NCBI GenBank assembly: GCA_019247135.1
Contig: JAFAPL010000026.1
Span: 1-23,487 of the forward strand
Source: Chloroflexota bacterium
Lineage (GTDB): Bacteria > Chloroflexota > UBA6077 > CF-72
Length of the DNA: 23,487 bases
Reading direction: 5' to 3'
The position numbers and the translations under genes were made by a program. Position 1 is the first letter of the stretch. Each line of letters starts with the position of its first letter. Below, in pieces: positions 1 to 7,792 of the stretch. The notes under the pieces are model-generated. The model saw only the letters and a list, made by a program, of their open reading frames with translations, did no database searches and was not told where the DNA came from.

Positions 1-361
1 AGGTGACCCGATCGAACGACGCGTCACGGAAGGGCAGGCGCTGCGCGTCGCCCTGAATGCAGCGCGTGCCGAGTCGCCGAGCTTCGCGCAGCATACCCAT
101 TGAGAGGTCCAAACCGACGATCCACATGCCGCTCAGCGCGAGGTGAAACGTGCCAGGACCACAGCCCACGTCCAGAACCTCGAGACCAGGCGCCGGTTGA
201 ACGTGTCGCACGAACCCGCCCACGTATGGGTCGCCGGCGCCTTCTCCCTGGTCATCCCAGACCGTGAACTGCTGGTGCGTCTCGGCGCGGATGCGCAGTC
301 GTTCGGAGTCTGCGTACTGGTAGCGCAGCCACGCCGAATCCGTCCACCGTGTCTCGCTCAC
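1..361 (-). CDS. Class I SAM-dependent methyltransferase (partial, C-terminal part outside window)
   Basis: About 120 N-terminal residues are visible, and the frame stays open to the left edge. The protein shows the class I methyltransferase Rossmann core: motif I LDVGCGPG, then the acidic strand GLDLSMGML, and GDAQRLPFRDASFDRV, the usual Methyltransf_11/25 post-II/III region. It would transfer a methyl group from S-adenosylmethionine; the acceptor cannot be told. I chose the GTG at 361, which gives VSETRWTDSAWLRYQ. The ATG codons just upstream (363-366) run straight into TGA in another frame. No strong Shine-Dalgarno is visible. The gene is divergent from the ABC-2 exporter, with 46 bases between the two starts, so they could share a control region. 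Family assignment is firm and substrate is unknown. Confidence 0.8.
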   Translation of the reverse strand, partial: MSETRWTDSAWLRYQYADSERLRIRAETHQQFTVWDDQGEGAGDPYVGGFVRHVQPAPGLEVLDVGCGPGTFHLALSGMWIVGLDLSMGMLREARRLGTRCIQGDAQRLPFRDASFDRVT

Positions 362-407
362 ATCATGCTCAACGGCCGAGGCGGGTTCTGTTACGGTTGC
401 GGGTCGC

Positions 408-1199
408 GTGCGCCTGTACTGGGAGGTGGCGCGGCGCGCCACTCAGCGACAGCTCATGTACCGCACCGAGAACCTGGCCGGCCTGGCGGCGAACGGGTTC
501 TTCGGATATCTGCGCGGTGCAGTGTTTCTGGCGGTCTTCCAGACGACGACGAACGTCGCCGGGTATGACGCGCAGGCTGGCGTCAGCTATGCCTGGGCGA
601 CTCAGGCGCTGATCATGATCATCACCCTCTGGAACTGGTGGGAGGTCGAGCAGACGATTCGTACTGGCGACGTGGTTTCTGACCTCTCGAAGCCGTTCTG
701 GTATCTCGGTTTCTGGCTGGCTCGCGACCTCGGACGTGCCGCCTACTTCGTGGTCTTCAGGGCGCTGCCACTGCTCTTGCTCGGACAACTCCTGTTCGGA
801 TTGCACTGGCCTTCGTCACCGGGCGCCTGGCTGGCGATGATGGTCAGCCTGGTGTTGGCGGTGGTCGTCAGCTTCGGTTGGCGATTTCTCATCAACCTGA
901 CCGCGTTCTGGACCATCGACGCGCGTGGGCTCGGTGGCCTGGCCAGCGCGGCCGCGATGTTCTTCGGCGGCTTCATCGTCCCGGTGCGGTTTTTCCCCGA
1001 TTGGCTTCAGGCGATCGTCTACGCCCTGCCGTTCGCTGCCTTCATCCAGACGCCGGCCGACCTGTTCGTCGAGCGTGCCCAGGGTTGGGCGGCGGTCGCG
1101 CTCCTGGCCCAGCAACTCGTCTGGGCGATCGCATTGTTGGGGCTGGCCCAGGCGGTGACGCTGGTTGCGACGCGCCGGGTCGTCGTCCAGGGCGGTTGA
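408..1199 (+). CDS. ABC-2 type exporter permease (ABC2_membrane_6-like), first subunit
   Basis: A 263-residue integral membrane protein with about six hydrophobic segments. It follows the pattern of the ABC-2 permeases once called DUF990 (PF06182). It has a cytosolic amphipathic N terminus (residues 1-25), a WNWWEVEQTIRTGDV loop after the second segment, and a final FFGGFIVPVRFFPDWL re-entrant-like stretch typical of the family. The start is GTG at 408 (MRLYWEV). It lies six bases ahead of a second permease, which is followed by an ATPase, so the three form one heteromeric exporter. A related Synechocystis system is linked to methyl viologen export, but the cargo here is unknown. There is no binding protein, as expected for an exporter. 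Confidence 0.82.
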   Translation: MRLYWEVARRATQRQLMYRTENLAGLAANGFFGYLRGAVFLAVFQTTTNVAGYDAQAGVSYAWATQALIMIITLWNWWEVEQTIRTGDVVSDLSKPFWYLGFWLARDLGRAAYFVVFRALPLLLLGQLLFGLHWPSSPGAWLAMMVSLVLAVVVSFGWRFLINLTAFWTIDARGLGGLASAAAMFFGGFIVPVRFFPDWLQAIVYALPFAAFIQTPADLFVERAQGWAAVALLAQQLVWAIALLGLAQAVTLVATRRVVVQGG

Positions 1200-1205
1200 G
1201 CTCGC

Positions 1206-2006
1206 GTGGAACCGCTGAACGTCTACCTGCGCCTCGTCGGAGCGCAGCTGCGTGCGCAGATGCAATACAAGGTGTCGTTCAGCCTGTCTCTGCTGGGGTC
1301 GTTCTTGGTCAATATCGTCGAGTTCGGCGCGATCCTGGTGCTGTTTACGCGGATTCCGGCCCTGGCCGGCTGGTCACTGCCAGAGATCGCACTGCTCTAC
1401 GGAATGTCTGGGACGGCGTTCGCGACAGCAGAGCTGTTCGCGTCTGCGCTCGACGATTTTCAGCTCCACATCGTGCGCGGCACGTTCGATCGTGTGCTGG
1501 TCCGTCCGCGTGGCGCACTGATGCAGGTGATCACGGAAGATGTAGCGCTCAGGCGTATTGGTCGTGTGGCGCAGGGGTTAGTCGTTCTATGGCTCGCCAT
1601 CGAGCTTCTGGACGTCCAGTGGACATTGGACAGGGTGGCCCTTCTAGTGATGGGCATTGCCTCGGGCACGATCATCTACTTCACGATCTTCGTGCTCGGC
1701 GCGGTGTTCTGTTTCTTCAGCGTTCAGGCCAAGGAAGCTACCCACGTGTTCACGTACGGCGGTGACGCGCTGGCGAGTTACCCGCTGGACATCTACACGA
1801 ACGCCGTGCGGCGCTTCTTCACATTTATCGTGCCGCTCGCGTTCGTGAGCTACGAGCCGGCGCTGTACGTGCTCGGCCGGCCCGATCCGCTGGGTTTGCC
1901 TGATCTCGTGCGCATGCTGTCGCCGCTGGCCGCGCTGGCGATGGTTGCGCTGGCGCGACTCGGGTGGCACTACGGAGTGCGCCACTACCAGAGCACGGGC
2001 AGTTGA
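1206..2006 (+). CDS. ABC-2 type exporter permease (ABC2_membrane_6-like), second subunit
   Basis: A 266-residue membrane protein of the same family as the gene before it but clearly diverged, consistent with a heterodimeric exporter. It begins with GTG at 1206 (MEPLNVYLRL). The N-terminal cytosolic part AQLRAQMQYKVSFSLSLLG leads into the first membrane span. The loop IVRGTFDRVLVRPRGAL is the characteristic 'VRGxxDxxLxRP' segment of this permease type. The C terminus ends in a hydrophobic span followed by GWHYGVRHYQSTGS. Its TGA stop overlaps a potential TTG start, or lies two bases before a GTG start, of the ATPase gene. This indicates translational coupling. The substrate is unknown. Confidence 0.82.
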   Translation: MEPLNVYLRLVGAQLRAQMQYKVSFSLSLLGSFLVNIVEFGAILVLFTRIPALAGWSLPEIALLYGMSGTAFATAELFASALDDFQLHIVRGTFDRVLVRPRGALMQVITEDVALRRIGRVAQGLVVLWLAIELLDVQWTLDRVALLVMGIASGTIIYFTIFVLGAVFCFFSVQAKEATHVFTYGGDALASYPLDIYTNAVRRFFTFIVPLAFVSYEPALYVLGRPDPLGLPDLVRMLSPLAALAMVALARLGWHYGVRHYQSTGS

Positions 2007-2008
2007 GC

Positions 2009-3016
2009 GTGGTGATCGAGGTCGACCGCCTGGAAAAGACGTTCCGCGTGCCGCGGCAGCGCGGCGGATGGTTGGGAGCGATGACGTCGTTCGTCGTGCG
2101 CGACCTGGTCCTCGTGCGCGCCGTACGCGACGTGTCCTTCCGTATCGATCGGGGTGAGATGGTGGGCTGCCTCGGCACCAACGGCGCAGGCAAATCGACG
2201 ACCATCAAGATGCTGACGGGTATTCTGGTGCCGAGCGCCGGACGAGTCGAGGTGTTGGGCATGGTCCCATACCGCAAACGCAAGCAGGTGGCGCAGCGCA
2301 TCGGGGTTGTGTTTGGTCAGCGGACGCAATTGTGGTGGGACCTGCCGCTGATCGATTCGCTCGAGCTACTGCGGTACGTGTACCGAGTCCCCGCGGCGCG
2401 CTACGAGCGGAATTTGCGGCGCATGCGCGACTTACTGGATCTGGACGAGTTCATGCGCACGCCCGTGCGTCAGCTGTCGTTGGGCCAACGGATGCGCGGC
2501 GACCTGGCCGCGGCGCTCCTGCATGACCCGGAGGTCCTGTACCTGGACGAGCCGACGATTGGCCTCGACGTTGTGGCCAAACATCGTGTCCGCGATTTCC
2601 TGCGCGAGATCAACCGGCAGGAGGGCGTGACCGTGTTGCTGACCACGCATGACATGTCCGACGTCGAGCAGTTGTGCTCACGCGTGCTCATCATCGACCA
2701 CGGCACCCTGCTGTATGACGGCACGCTCGAGGGAATCCGTGACCGCCTCGGGACCGAGCGGACGCTGGTTGTGGACCTGGCTGACGAGGCCGACGAACCA
2801 GTCGAGGTGCCGTCCGCACGCGAAGTGAAAGCAGACGGCCCACGCCGCTGGCTGGAGTTCAGCCGCGGCGAAACAACGGCCGCCGAGTTGATCGCGGAGG
2901 TGGCGGGTCGGTACAGGCTACGCGACCTGACGATCGAGGAGCCGGCGATTGAAGACATCGTTCGTCGAATCTACGAACGCGGCCTGGAGGAGCCGCAAGC
3001 GGCCAGTCGACACTGA
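2009..3016 (+). CDS. ABC exporter ATP-binding protein
   Basis: A 335-residue ABC ATPase with every canonical motif. Counted from the GTG at 2009, these are Walker A GTNGAGKST (56-64), Q-loop FGQRTQLWWDLP (102-113), signature LSLGQ (156-160), Walker B VLYLDEP (176-182), D-loop GLD, and H-loop His214 in TTHD. The Q-loop form is typical of ATPases paired with ABC2_membrane_6 permeases. The C-terminal ~100 residues form a regulatory extension, as in drug and lipid exporters. The frame extends upstream to 1964, but that part lies inside the preceding permease, so I prefer GTG at 2009 (or TTG at 2003, overlapping the preceding TGA). It energises the two permeases just upstream. It is unlikely to serve the sugar importers further along, which need MalK-type ATPases. 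Confidence 0.88.
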   Translation: MVIEVDRLEKTFRVPRQRGGWLGAMTSFVVRDLVLVRAVRDVSFRIDRGEMVGCLGTNGAGKSTTIKMLTGILVPSAGRVEVLGMVPYRKRKQVAQRIGVVFGQRTQLWWDLPLIDSLELLRYVYRVPAARYERNLRRMRDLLDLDEFMRTPVRQLSLGQRMRGDLAAALLHDPEVLYLDEPTIGLDVVAKHRVRDFLREINRQEGVTVLLTTHDMSDVEQLCSRVLIIDHGTLLYDGTLEGIRDRLGTERTLVVDLADEADEPVEVPSAREVKADGPRRWLEFSRGETTAAELIAEVAGRYRLRDLTIEEPAIEDIVRRIYERGLEEPQAASRH

Positions 3017-3029
3017 CCTGGTTAGTGGT

Positions 3030-3980
3030 TCAGGTGTTGGCGGTGAGCTCTTGCTCCAGTTGACCCAGCACCTTCATCCCGGGCAGGACATCGCGGACAC
3101 TCGATTTCGGCTCGCGCCCTTCTTTGATCGCGGCAAAGAACTCACGATCCTCCAGTTCGATGCCATTGGTCGACACGTCGACCTGTGAAACGTCGATCGG
3201 CTTGTCGAAGCCATCCACCAGGTCGTCGTACACCGCCTTGTATGTGCCGTTGTCGCAGATGTAGCGGAAAAACGATCCAAACGGGCCGTTGTTGTTGAAC
3301 GACAACGACAGCGTCAAGATCGCACCGGATGCCACCTTGAGCTGAATGCTCATATCCATTGCGATCGCCAGCTCCGGATGCATGGGTCCCTGGATCGCGT
3401 GCGCAATCGACGGATTCTCACCTGCCTGCCACATGAACAGGTCCACCGTGTGACACGCGTGGTGCCAGAGCAGGTGGTCGGTCCACGTGCGTGGTTGACC
3501 AGCCGCGTTCATGTTCGTCCGACGGAAAAAGTATGTCTGGACATCCATCTGCTGGATCGTGAGCTCGCCAGCCTCAATCCGCTTGTGCACCCACTGATGA
3601 CTCGGGTTGAAGCGGCGCACGTGACCGGCCATGGCGACGACGCCGGTTTCCTGCTGCACACGCACGAGCCGCTCCGCGTCCGCACTGGAGTCGGCAATCG
3701 GGATCTCGATGAGGACGTGTTTGCCAGCGCGCATGCATTGCTCAGCCTGGTCGGCGTGGATCTGCGTGGGGCTGGCGATGATCACCGCCTCAACGCCGGG
3801 CTGCCGAAGGGTTTCGCCGAGGTCGGTCGTCCAGTGAGGGATTTTCCATTTCTGGGCGAATTGCTGTGTGCCCTCCGGTCGACCGCCAGTCAGCGAGACG
3901 ACCTCAACATCCGGGATGTTCTGGATAGCCTCCATGTGCCTGGTCCCGAAGGCACCCTGCCCAGCCAGCGCAATCTTCAT
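3030..3980 (-). CDS. LigC/PmdC-like 4-carboxy-2-hydroxymuconate-6-semialdehyde dehydrogenase (Gfo/Idh/MocA family)
   Basis: A 316-residue NAD(P)-dependent dehydrogenase of the Gfo/Idh/MocA family. The Rossmann motif GQGAFG is at 7-12. The usual EKP is replaced by E92-I93-P94. The central part carries GHVRRFNPSHQWVHKRI, QQMDVQTYFFRRTNMN and WTDHLLWHHACHTVDLF, and the C-terminal half has LSLSFNNNGPFGSFFRY and REFFAAIKEGREP. From memory, these segments match LigC (Sphingobium) and PmdC (Comamonas) along the whole length, and those are also about 315 residues. LigC oxidises the ring-cleavage product of protocatechuate towards 2-pyrone-4,6-dicarboxylate. I chose the ATG at 3980 because LigC starts in the same place (M-K/R-I-A-L-A-G); in-frame ATGs at 3992 and 4025 are alternatives. 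No ring-cleavage dioxygenase or lactonase gene lies nearby, so the true substrate is uncertain. It is divergent from the cupin gene, with 56 bases between them. Confidence 0.8.
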   Translation of the reverse strand: MKIALAGQGAFGTRHMEAIQNIPDVEVVSLTGGRPEGTQQFAQKWKIPHWTTDLGETLRQPGVEAVIIASPTQIHADQAEQCMRAGKHVLIEIPIADSSADAERLVRVQQETGVVAMAGHVRRFNPSHQWVHKRIEAGELTIQQMDVQTYFFRRTNMNAAGQPRTWTDHLLWHHACHTVDLFMWQAGENPSIAHAIQGPMHPELAIAMDMSIQLKVASGAILTLSLSFNNNGPFGSFFRYICDNGTYKAVYDDLVDGFDKPIDVSQVDVSTNGIELEDREFFAAIKEGREPKSSVRDVLPGMKVLGQLEQELTANT

Positions 3981-4036
3981 CGTGCTGCGCATGCTAGACG
4001 ACGGCAGTCGGCGCCGGCGGTGCACAATGGGCGACG

Positions 4037-4414
4037 ATGGAGTACGTCCGGCACGTTGACCAGGCGGCGATGAACGGGGCCGCGCCTACCGAGCGCTATT
4101 CGCAGTGGCTGCTCGACCATACGACGGGGTCGCAGCACTGCAGCATCAACTTCATCAAGACGCCTGCGGGCGGAGGCTCACCGGCCGGCATGCACACCCA
4201 TGTTGTCGACCAGATCTTCTACATCCTCAGCGGAACGATGAGCCTCGAGATCGAGGACAAACAGTACGAGGCAGGCCCAGGTTCGCTGGTCGTGTTTCCC
4301 GCGGGTGTGCCGCATCGCAACTGGAACGGCGGGACCGAGCCCACGGTGCACCTGGCGTTCAACGTGCCGATGCCGGATCCGAGCGAACCCTTCGCGCGCC
4401 CCGTCTCCGGCTGA
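4037..4414 (+). CDS. Small single-domain cupin protein
   Basis: A 125-residue cupin. Motif 1 is recognisable as MHTHVVDQIFYILSGTMSLEI (split G-x5-HxH-x3,4-E type, with Gln in place of the usual Glu after His-x-His). Motif 2 is PGSLVVFPAGVPHRNWN. These give metal-ligand candidates in HTH and in the PHRN histidine. Small cupins of this type bind Fe, Mn or Zn and act as isomerases, dioxygenases or simple ligand-binding proteins. The sequence alone does not say which. It starts with ATG at 4037, close to the divergent LigC-like dehydrogenase, so joint regulation or a shared aromatic/oxo-acid substrate is possible. A -10-like CACAAT lies eight bases before the start. Confidence 0.8.
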   Translation: MEYVRHVDQAAMNGAAPTERYSQWLLDHTTGSQHCSINFIKTPAGGGSPAGMHTHVVDQIFYILSGTMSLEIEDKQYEAGPGSLVVFPAGVPHRNWNGGTEPTVHLAFNVPMPDPSEPFARPVSG

Positions 4415-4475
4415 GACTTCCGCGCGGCGGCGGGCCGAATCGACCGCGCCGCCTGGTAATTGTCTCGAGACCTGC

Positions 4476-4504
4476 TTGACGGCCCGAAGGGGGCTGCATA
4501 CGCT
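4476..4504 (+). promoter_or_regulatory. Candidate sigma-70-type promoter for importer A binding protein
   Basis: TTGACG (4476-4481) and TACGCT (4499-4504) are separated by 17 bases, in the 123-base gap before the binding-protein gene. The -35 matches consensus at five of six positions. The -10 keeps the key T, A and final T. A GGGGGA Shine-Dalgarno lies downstream at 4525-4530. Found by eye only. Confidence 0.4.
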
Positions 4505-4537
4505 GCGCAGCAAGGCTGCATTCGGGGGGAAGCGCGT

Positions 4538-5917
4538 ATGTTGCGCTATCGGGTCGAGCCTTTCGTCACCCGCCGACAATTCTTGGGCGGCATGCTCAGT
4601 ACCGGCGCTCTGCTAGCGCTCGGGAGTGCGTGTACTACTGCCACAGCACCCACCGCTCAACCGGCGGCCACAACGGCCCCGGCGGCCGCCGGCGCACCCC
4701 AGGCGGGGCCCGGCGGCTTCGCCGGCAGTGGTCCGCTGAAGCTGCTCGTGCAATCCCACTTCGTACCTGCGTACGACACGTGGTTCGACCAGTGGGCCTC
4801 GGACTGGGGCACCAAAAACAAAGTCGAGGTGCAGGTCGACCACATCCTGTCGGCGCAACTGGCCGCCAAGATCGCGGCCGAGGTCGCGGCCGGCGCAGGT
4901 CATGACATCTACGCGCTCACCCGCAACGGCGAACCCGCGCTCTACCACGATCAGATGGTGGACGTGGGCGATATTGCCAAGCAGGTCGGCGAAGCCCACG
5001 GCGGGTGGATCCCGCTCGGTGAGACGCTCGGTCTGTATCAAGGCACCTGGCATGCCGTACCCGAGTACTTCATCGATTTTCCGGCGCTGTACCGCAAGGA
5101 CATTTTCGACGCCAACGGCCTGGCGCCCGTCGACACCTGGGCAGACCTGCTCAAAACGGGTGCGCTGCTCAAGGGCAAGGGCAATCCCATCGGCATCGCC
5201 ATCAACCAGCAGAGCAATGACTCGAGCAACAGCTGGACTGGCTGTCTGTGGTCGTTCGGCGCATCGACGGTCGCTCAGGACGGCAAGACGGTGGCGCTCG
5301 ACGTGCCCGAGACACGCGAGATGCTTCACTACGCGGTAGATCTCTACAACCAGACGATGACGCCCGAAGTGTTGTCCTGGGACGACACCGGCAACAACTT
5401 GCTGCTCGCGTCCGGGCGTGGCTCGTGGATCCAGAATCCGATCAGCGCGTTGCGCACGATGGAGCACGACACGCCGGACCTGGCGAAGAACGTCTACGTG
5501 TCGAATACCCCGGCTGGCCCAAAGGGACGGATGACTCCGGTGACGGGCAAGGCCTGGGCGGTTGCCAATTGGGCCACAAGCGTGCCGGCTGCCAAAGCCT
5601 TCATCACCGACTACTACAGCGTAGTCGGCGAGGGCGTAAAAGCCAGCCAGGGCTACAACCAACCCGTGCTCAAAGACATGCGCAAGAAGCCCATGCCGAT
5701 CCTGGGCGAGGATCCCAAGTTGACGGTGCTGCAGGACTTCGACCAGGTGGCGCGCACCGTCGGCTATCCGGGCCCGCCGACTGCCGCGGCGGGTGAGGTG
5801 GAGTCCAACTGGGTGATCCCGCTGATGGTGGGCCGGGCCGTGAATGACGGGAACGTCGAGGCGGCCGTCGAGTGGGCGACGCAAAAGATCCAGTCGATCT
5901 ACGCGAAGTACACGTGA
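4538..5917 (+). CDS. Importer A: carbohydrate ABC transporter substrate-binding lipoprotein
   Basis: A 459-residue family 1 extracellular solute-binding protein. The N terminus has a Tat-type RR motif (TRRQFLGG, 11-18), a hydrophobic core and a lipobox ending at Cys32 (LGSAC). A Thr/Ala/Pro/Gly linker to about residue 65 would tether it to the membrane surface. Mature-domain features include WADLLKTGALLKGKGNPIGI and the binding-cleft pattern of maltose/oligosaccharide binding proteins. The start is ATG at 4538, with GGGGGA seven bases before it. An in-frame ATG at 4460 would add 26 residues without a signal-like character. The matching permease genes are on the opposite strand and converge on this gene, with nine bases between the stops. 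The sugar bound is unknown. Confidence 0.88.
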   Translation: MLRYRVEPFVTRRQFLGGMLSTGALLALGSACTTATAPTAQPAATTAPAAAGAPQAGPGGFAGSGPLKLLVQSHFVPAYDTWFDQWASDWGTKNKVEVQVDHILSAQLAAKIAAEVAAGAGHDIYALTRNGEPALYHDQMVDVGDIAKQVGEAHGGWIPLGETLGLYQGTWHAVPEYFIDFPALYRKDIFDANGLAPVDTWADLLKTGALLKGKGNPIGIAINQQSNDSSNSWTGCLWSFGASTVAQDGKTVALDVPETREMLHYAVDLYNQTMTPEVLSWDDTGNNLLLASGRGSWIQNPISALRTMEHDTPDLAKNVYVSNTPAGPKGRMTPVTGKAWAVANWATSVPAAKAFITDYYSVVGEGVKASQGYNQPVLKDMRKKPMPILGEDPKLTVLQDFDQVARTVGYPGPPTAAAGEVESNWVIPLMVGRAVNDGNVEAAVEWATQKIQSIYAKYT

Positions 5918-5926
5918 GTGCGGCTG

Positions 5927-6799
5927 CTATTTGGTCGAGCCAGCCGTAATACCTTCGACGAAGTCGTCGAGAAAGTAGTTGAACAGCAAGGCCACCGGGA
6001 TTCCCGCGAAAAGCGCGCCCGCCATCAGTGAGCCCCAGTAGAACAGGTCACCCCGCACCAGGTCGGTGACGACCCCGAGCGTGACTGGCTTCACGGCTGT
6101 GCTCGAGGTGAATACGAGCGGGTAAATAAAGGCCTGCAGCGAGATCGCGAACGCGAACATGCCAGCCGCGGCGAGTCCCGCTCGACTGATCGGCAGCACG
6201 ACGCGAAACACTGCCTGGGCGCGGTTGGCGCCATCGACCAGGGCTGCCTCTTCGATCTCGAAGGGCACGTTCTTGAAGAACCCCATGAGCAGCCAGACCG
6301 CGAATGGGATCGAGATGGTCGGCAAGACCAGCACGAGCGACCAGATCGTGTTTTGCAGTCCAAGGGTGTGTACGACCCGGGTCAGCGGGATGAACAGCAA
6401 CGTCGGCGGGACGAGATACGTCGCAAAGATGGCCATGCCCATCTGCTGCGCGCCCGGCAGGTGTAGCCGCGCCAGCGCATAGCCGGCCGGGACCGCCGTC
6501 ACGAGCGTGATCAACACCACGCAGACGCCGATGATCAGCGAGTTGGCCATCCAGACGACGAATCGCGTCTGCTCGAACAGGTACTGCACGTTCGCGAGCG
6601 TCGGCGCAGCGTTGAACCACAGCGGGTTATTGGTCTCGCTGTACAGGTCACTGTTCTGTTTGAAGGTCGTGATGACCATCCAGTAGAAGGGAAACACCGC
6701 GACGAGCGCGTAGACCGCGAGAGCCAGGCCGCGCAGGATGGTGGTTCGCTGCTGGCGCGTGAGCCGGCGTGACCTGGGCTGTGCGACTGCGAGGGCCAT
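5927..6799 (-). CDS. Importer A: carbohydrate ABC transporter permease, MalG type
   Basis: A 290-residue inner-membrane permease of the CUT1 family. It has a short cytosolic N terminus, a first span followed by AVFPFYWMVITTFKQNSDLY (the MalG-type signature), and six membrane segments in all. The EAA loop EEAALVDGANRAQAVFRVVLP docks to the ATPase. It ends with VEGITAGSTK, the usual tail 'GLTAGAVKG' of MalG subunits. The ATG at 6799 overlaps the stop of the upstream MalF-type gene by one base (TGATG), which implies translational coupling. The longer open frame upstream lies inside the preceding gene and is not used. It pairs with the permease at 6799-7719. Confidence 0.9.
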   Translation of the reverse strand: MALAVAQPRSRRLTRQQRTTILRGLALAVYALVAVFPFYWMVITTFKQNSDLYSETNNPLWFNAAPTLANVQYLFEQTRFVVWMANSLIIGVCVVLITLVTAVPAGYALARLHLPGAQQMGMAIFATYLVPPTLLFIPLTRVVHTLGLQNTIWSLVLVLPTISIPFAVWLLMGFFKNVPFEIEEAALVDGANRAQAVFRVVLPISRAGLAAAGMFAFAISLQAFIYPLVFTSSTAVKPVTLGVVTDLVRGDLFYWGSLMAGALFAGIPVALLFNYFLDDFVEGITAGSTK

Positions 6800-7719
6800 C
6801 AGGCGGCCTCGCGGCGGGCGATCGCGCGCAGGGCGAAGATCGTCAGCACCAGCAGAACGGGCAAGAGGAACAACGCGATGGCCGCGCCCTGTCCGAGCTG
6901 CGAGCCAGCGACGCCAACCTGGAGTGCGTAATTCGCGAGAACCTGGGTCTGGTCGACAGGCCCGCCACCGGTCAACAGATACACCACCGTCAGTTCGGTG
7001 AGCGTGAAGATCAGGTCGAACAGAACGGCGATGAACAGGATCGGCGCGATCAGCGGGACGATGATGTTGTGGAACCGACGCCACCAACTGGCGCCGTCGA
7101 CGCGCGCCGCGTCAACAACCTCGGCGGGAATCGCGGTCAGACCGGCGAGCACGACGATGGCTCCGAACGGCACGGCGCGCCAGGTGCTCACCAGGATCAC
7201 GGCGAACATTGCTGGCACCGGAGTACCCAGCCACTGAATGGCGACGTGGATCAATCCGAGCTTCAGCAGAATCCAGTTCACGACGCTGAACTGTGAATGG
7301 AACATCCACTTCCAGGCGATCGTGCTGAGCGCGATGGGAATGGTCCATGGCAGGACGAACAGCGTTCGAAGCACGGACCTGCCCGGGAACGCGCCGAGCA
7401 TCAGAAATGCGAGCGCGACGCTCAGCGTGATCTTCGCCGCCGTCGCCACGATCGCGATGGTCAGCGTGTTGCGCACGGCCAGGAAAAAGGTCGGATCGCG
7501 CAGCGCGTCGGCGAAGTTCTTGAGACCCACGAAGTGGCCCTCGCGCGCCACGGTCGTGTCGGTCAGGCTGTACCAGATGCCCAGCGCCAGCGGCAGTCCG
7601 ATGAGCGCCAGCACGTAGATGACGGCTGGCAAGATCAGTAAGTAACCGCCGTAGCGTGAGAGTCGCCGCGGCCAGAGTGTGGCGCGCGGGACCACGATGC
7701 CTCGAGCCAGCGTCGCCAC
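6799..7719 (-). CDS. Importer A: carbohydrate ABC transporter permease, MalF type
   Basis: A 306-residue CUT1 permease. It begins with GTG at 7719, preceded by an AAGGGGA ribosome-binding site about ten bases away. Six membrane spans are visible. The first periplasmic region contains GLKNFADALRDPTFFLAVRNT, the standard MalF/UgpA signature. The EAA loop is DAARVDGASWWRRFHNIIVPL, and LLTGGGPVDQTQVL is the late conserved loop. It is the promoter-proximal gene of a two-gene minus-strand operon, with a strong TTGACA promoter just upstream. There is no ATPase gene in this operon. The natural partner binding protein is the convergent plus-strand gene at 4538-5917. Confidence 0.9.
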   Translation of the reverse strand: MATLARGIVVPRATLWPRRLSRYGGYLLILPAVIYVLALIGLPLALGIWYSLTDTTVAREGHFVGLKNFADALRDPTFFLAVRNTLTIAIVATAAKITLSVALAFLMLGAFPGRSVLRTLFVLPWTIPIALSTIAWKWMFHSQFSVVNWILLKLGLIHVAIQWLGTPVPAMFAVILVSTWRAVPFGAIVVLAGLTAIPAEVVDAARVDGASWWRRFHNIIVPLIAPILFIAVLFDLIFTLTELTVVYLLTGGGPVDQTQVLANYALQVGVAGSQLGQGAAIALFLLPVLLVLTIFALRAIARREAA

Positions 7720-7744
7720 GGCTGCGAGATTCCCCTTCGCGCGG

Positions 7745-7774
7745 AGCCTATTGGTGCGCTCTGGGCGGTGTCAA
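7745..7774 (-). promoter_or_regulatory. Promoter of importer A permease operon
   Basis: Reading the minus strand, a perfect TTGACA (7774-7769) is followed 18 bases later by TAGGCT (7750-7745). This places the transcription start about 15-20 bases ahead of the GTG at 7719, with an AAGGGGA ribosome-binding site in between. It is the best promoter match seen in the window, though it was identified by eye only. Confidence 0.5.
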
Positions 7775-7792
7775 CCCTGTAAAAGGGACGCC

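Noticed and set aside
878..1765. 295-residue plus-strand open frame
   Set aside because: It spans two overlapping real permease genes in another frame and has Arg/Gly-rich low-information composition.
3030..4414. A protocatechuate degradation operon
   Set aside because: Only the LigC-like gene is present. The cupin is not recognisable as a known lig or pmd protein, so a full pathway is not claimed.
4460..4538. Longer start for the importer A binding protein
   Set aside because: It adds 26 residues before the Tat signal, overlaps the promoter candidate and lacks a ribosome-binding site. ATG at 4538 has GGGGGA.
4613..5884. 423-residue minus-strand open frame opposite the importer A binding protein
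   Set aside because: It is a GC-rich shadow frame: Arg/His/Gly/Asp-rich, with no recognisable domain. The plus-strand frame is a clear lipoprotein binding protein.
6800..7087. N-terminal extension of the importer A MalG-type permease
   Set aside because: The open frame continues into the upstream gene, but the extension is Arg-rich with no family match. The ATG at 6799 overlaps the preceding stop as expected for coupling.
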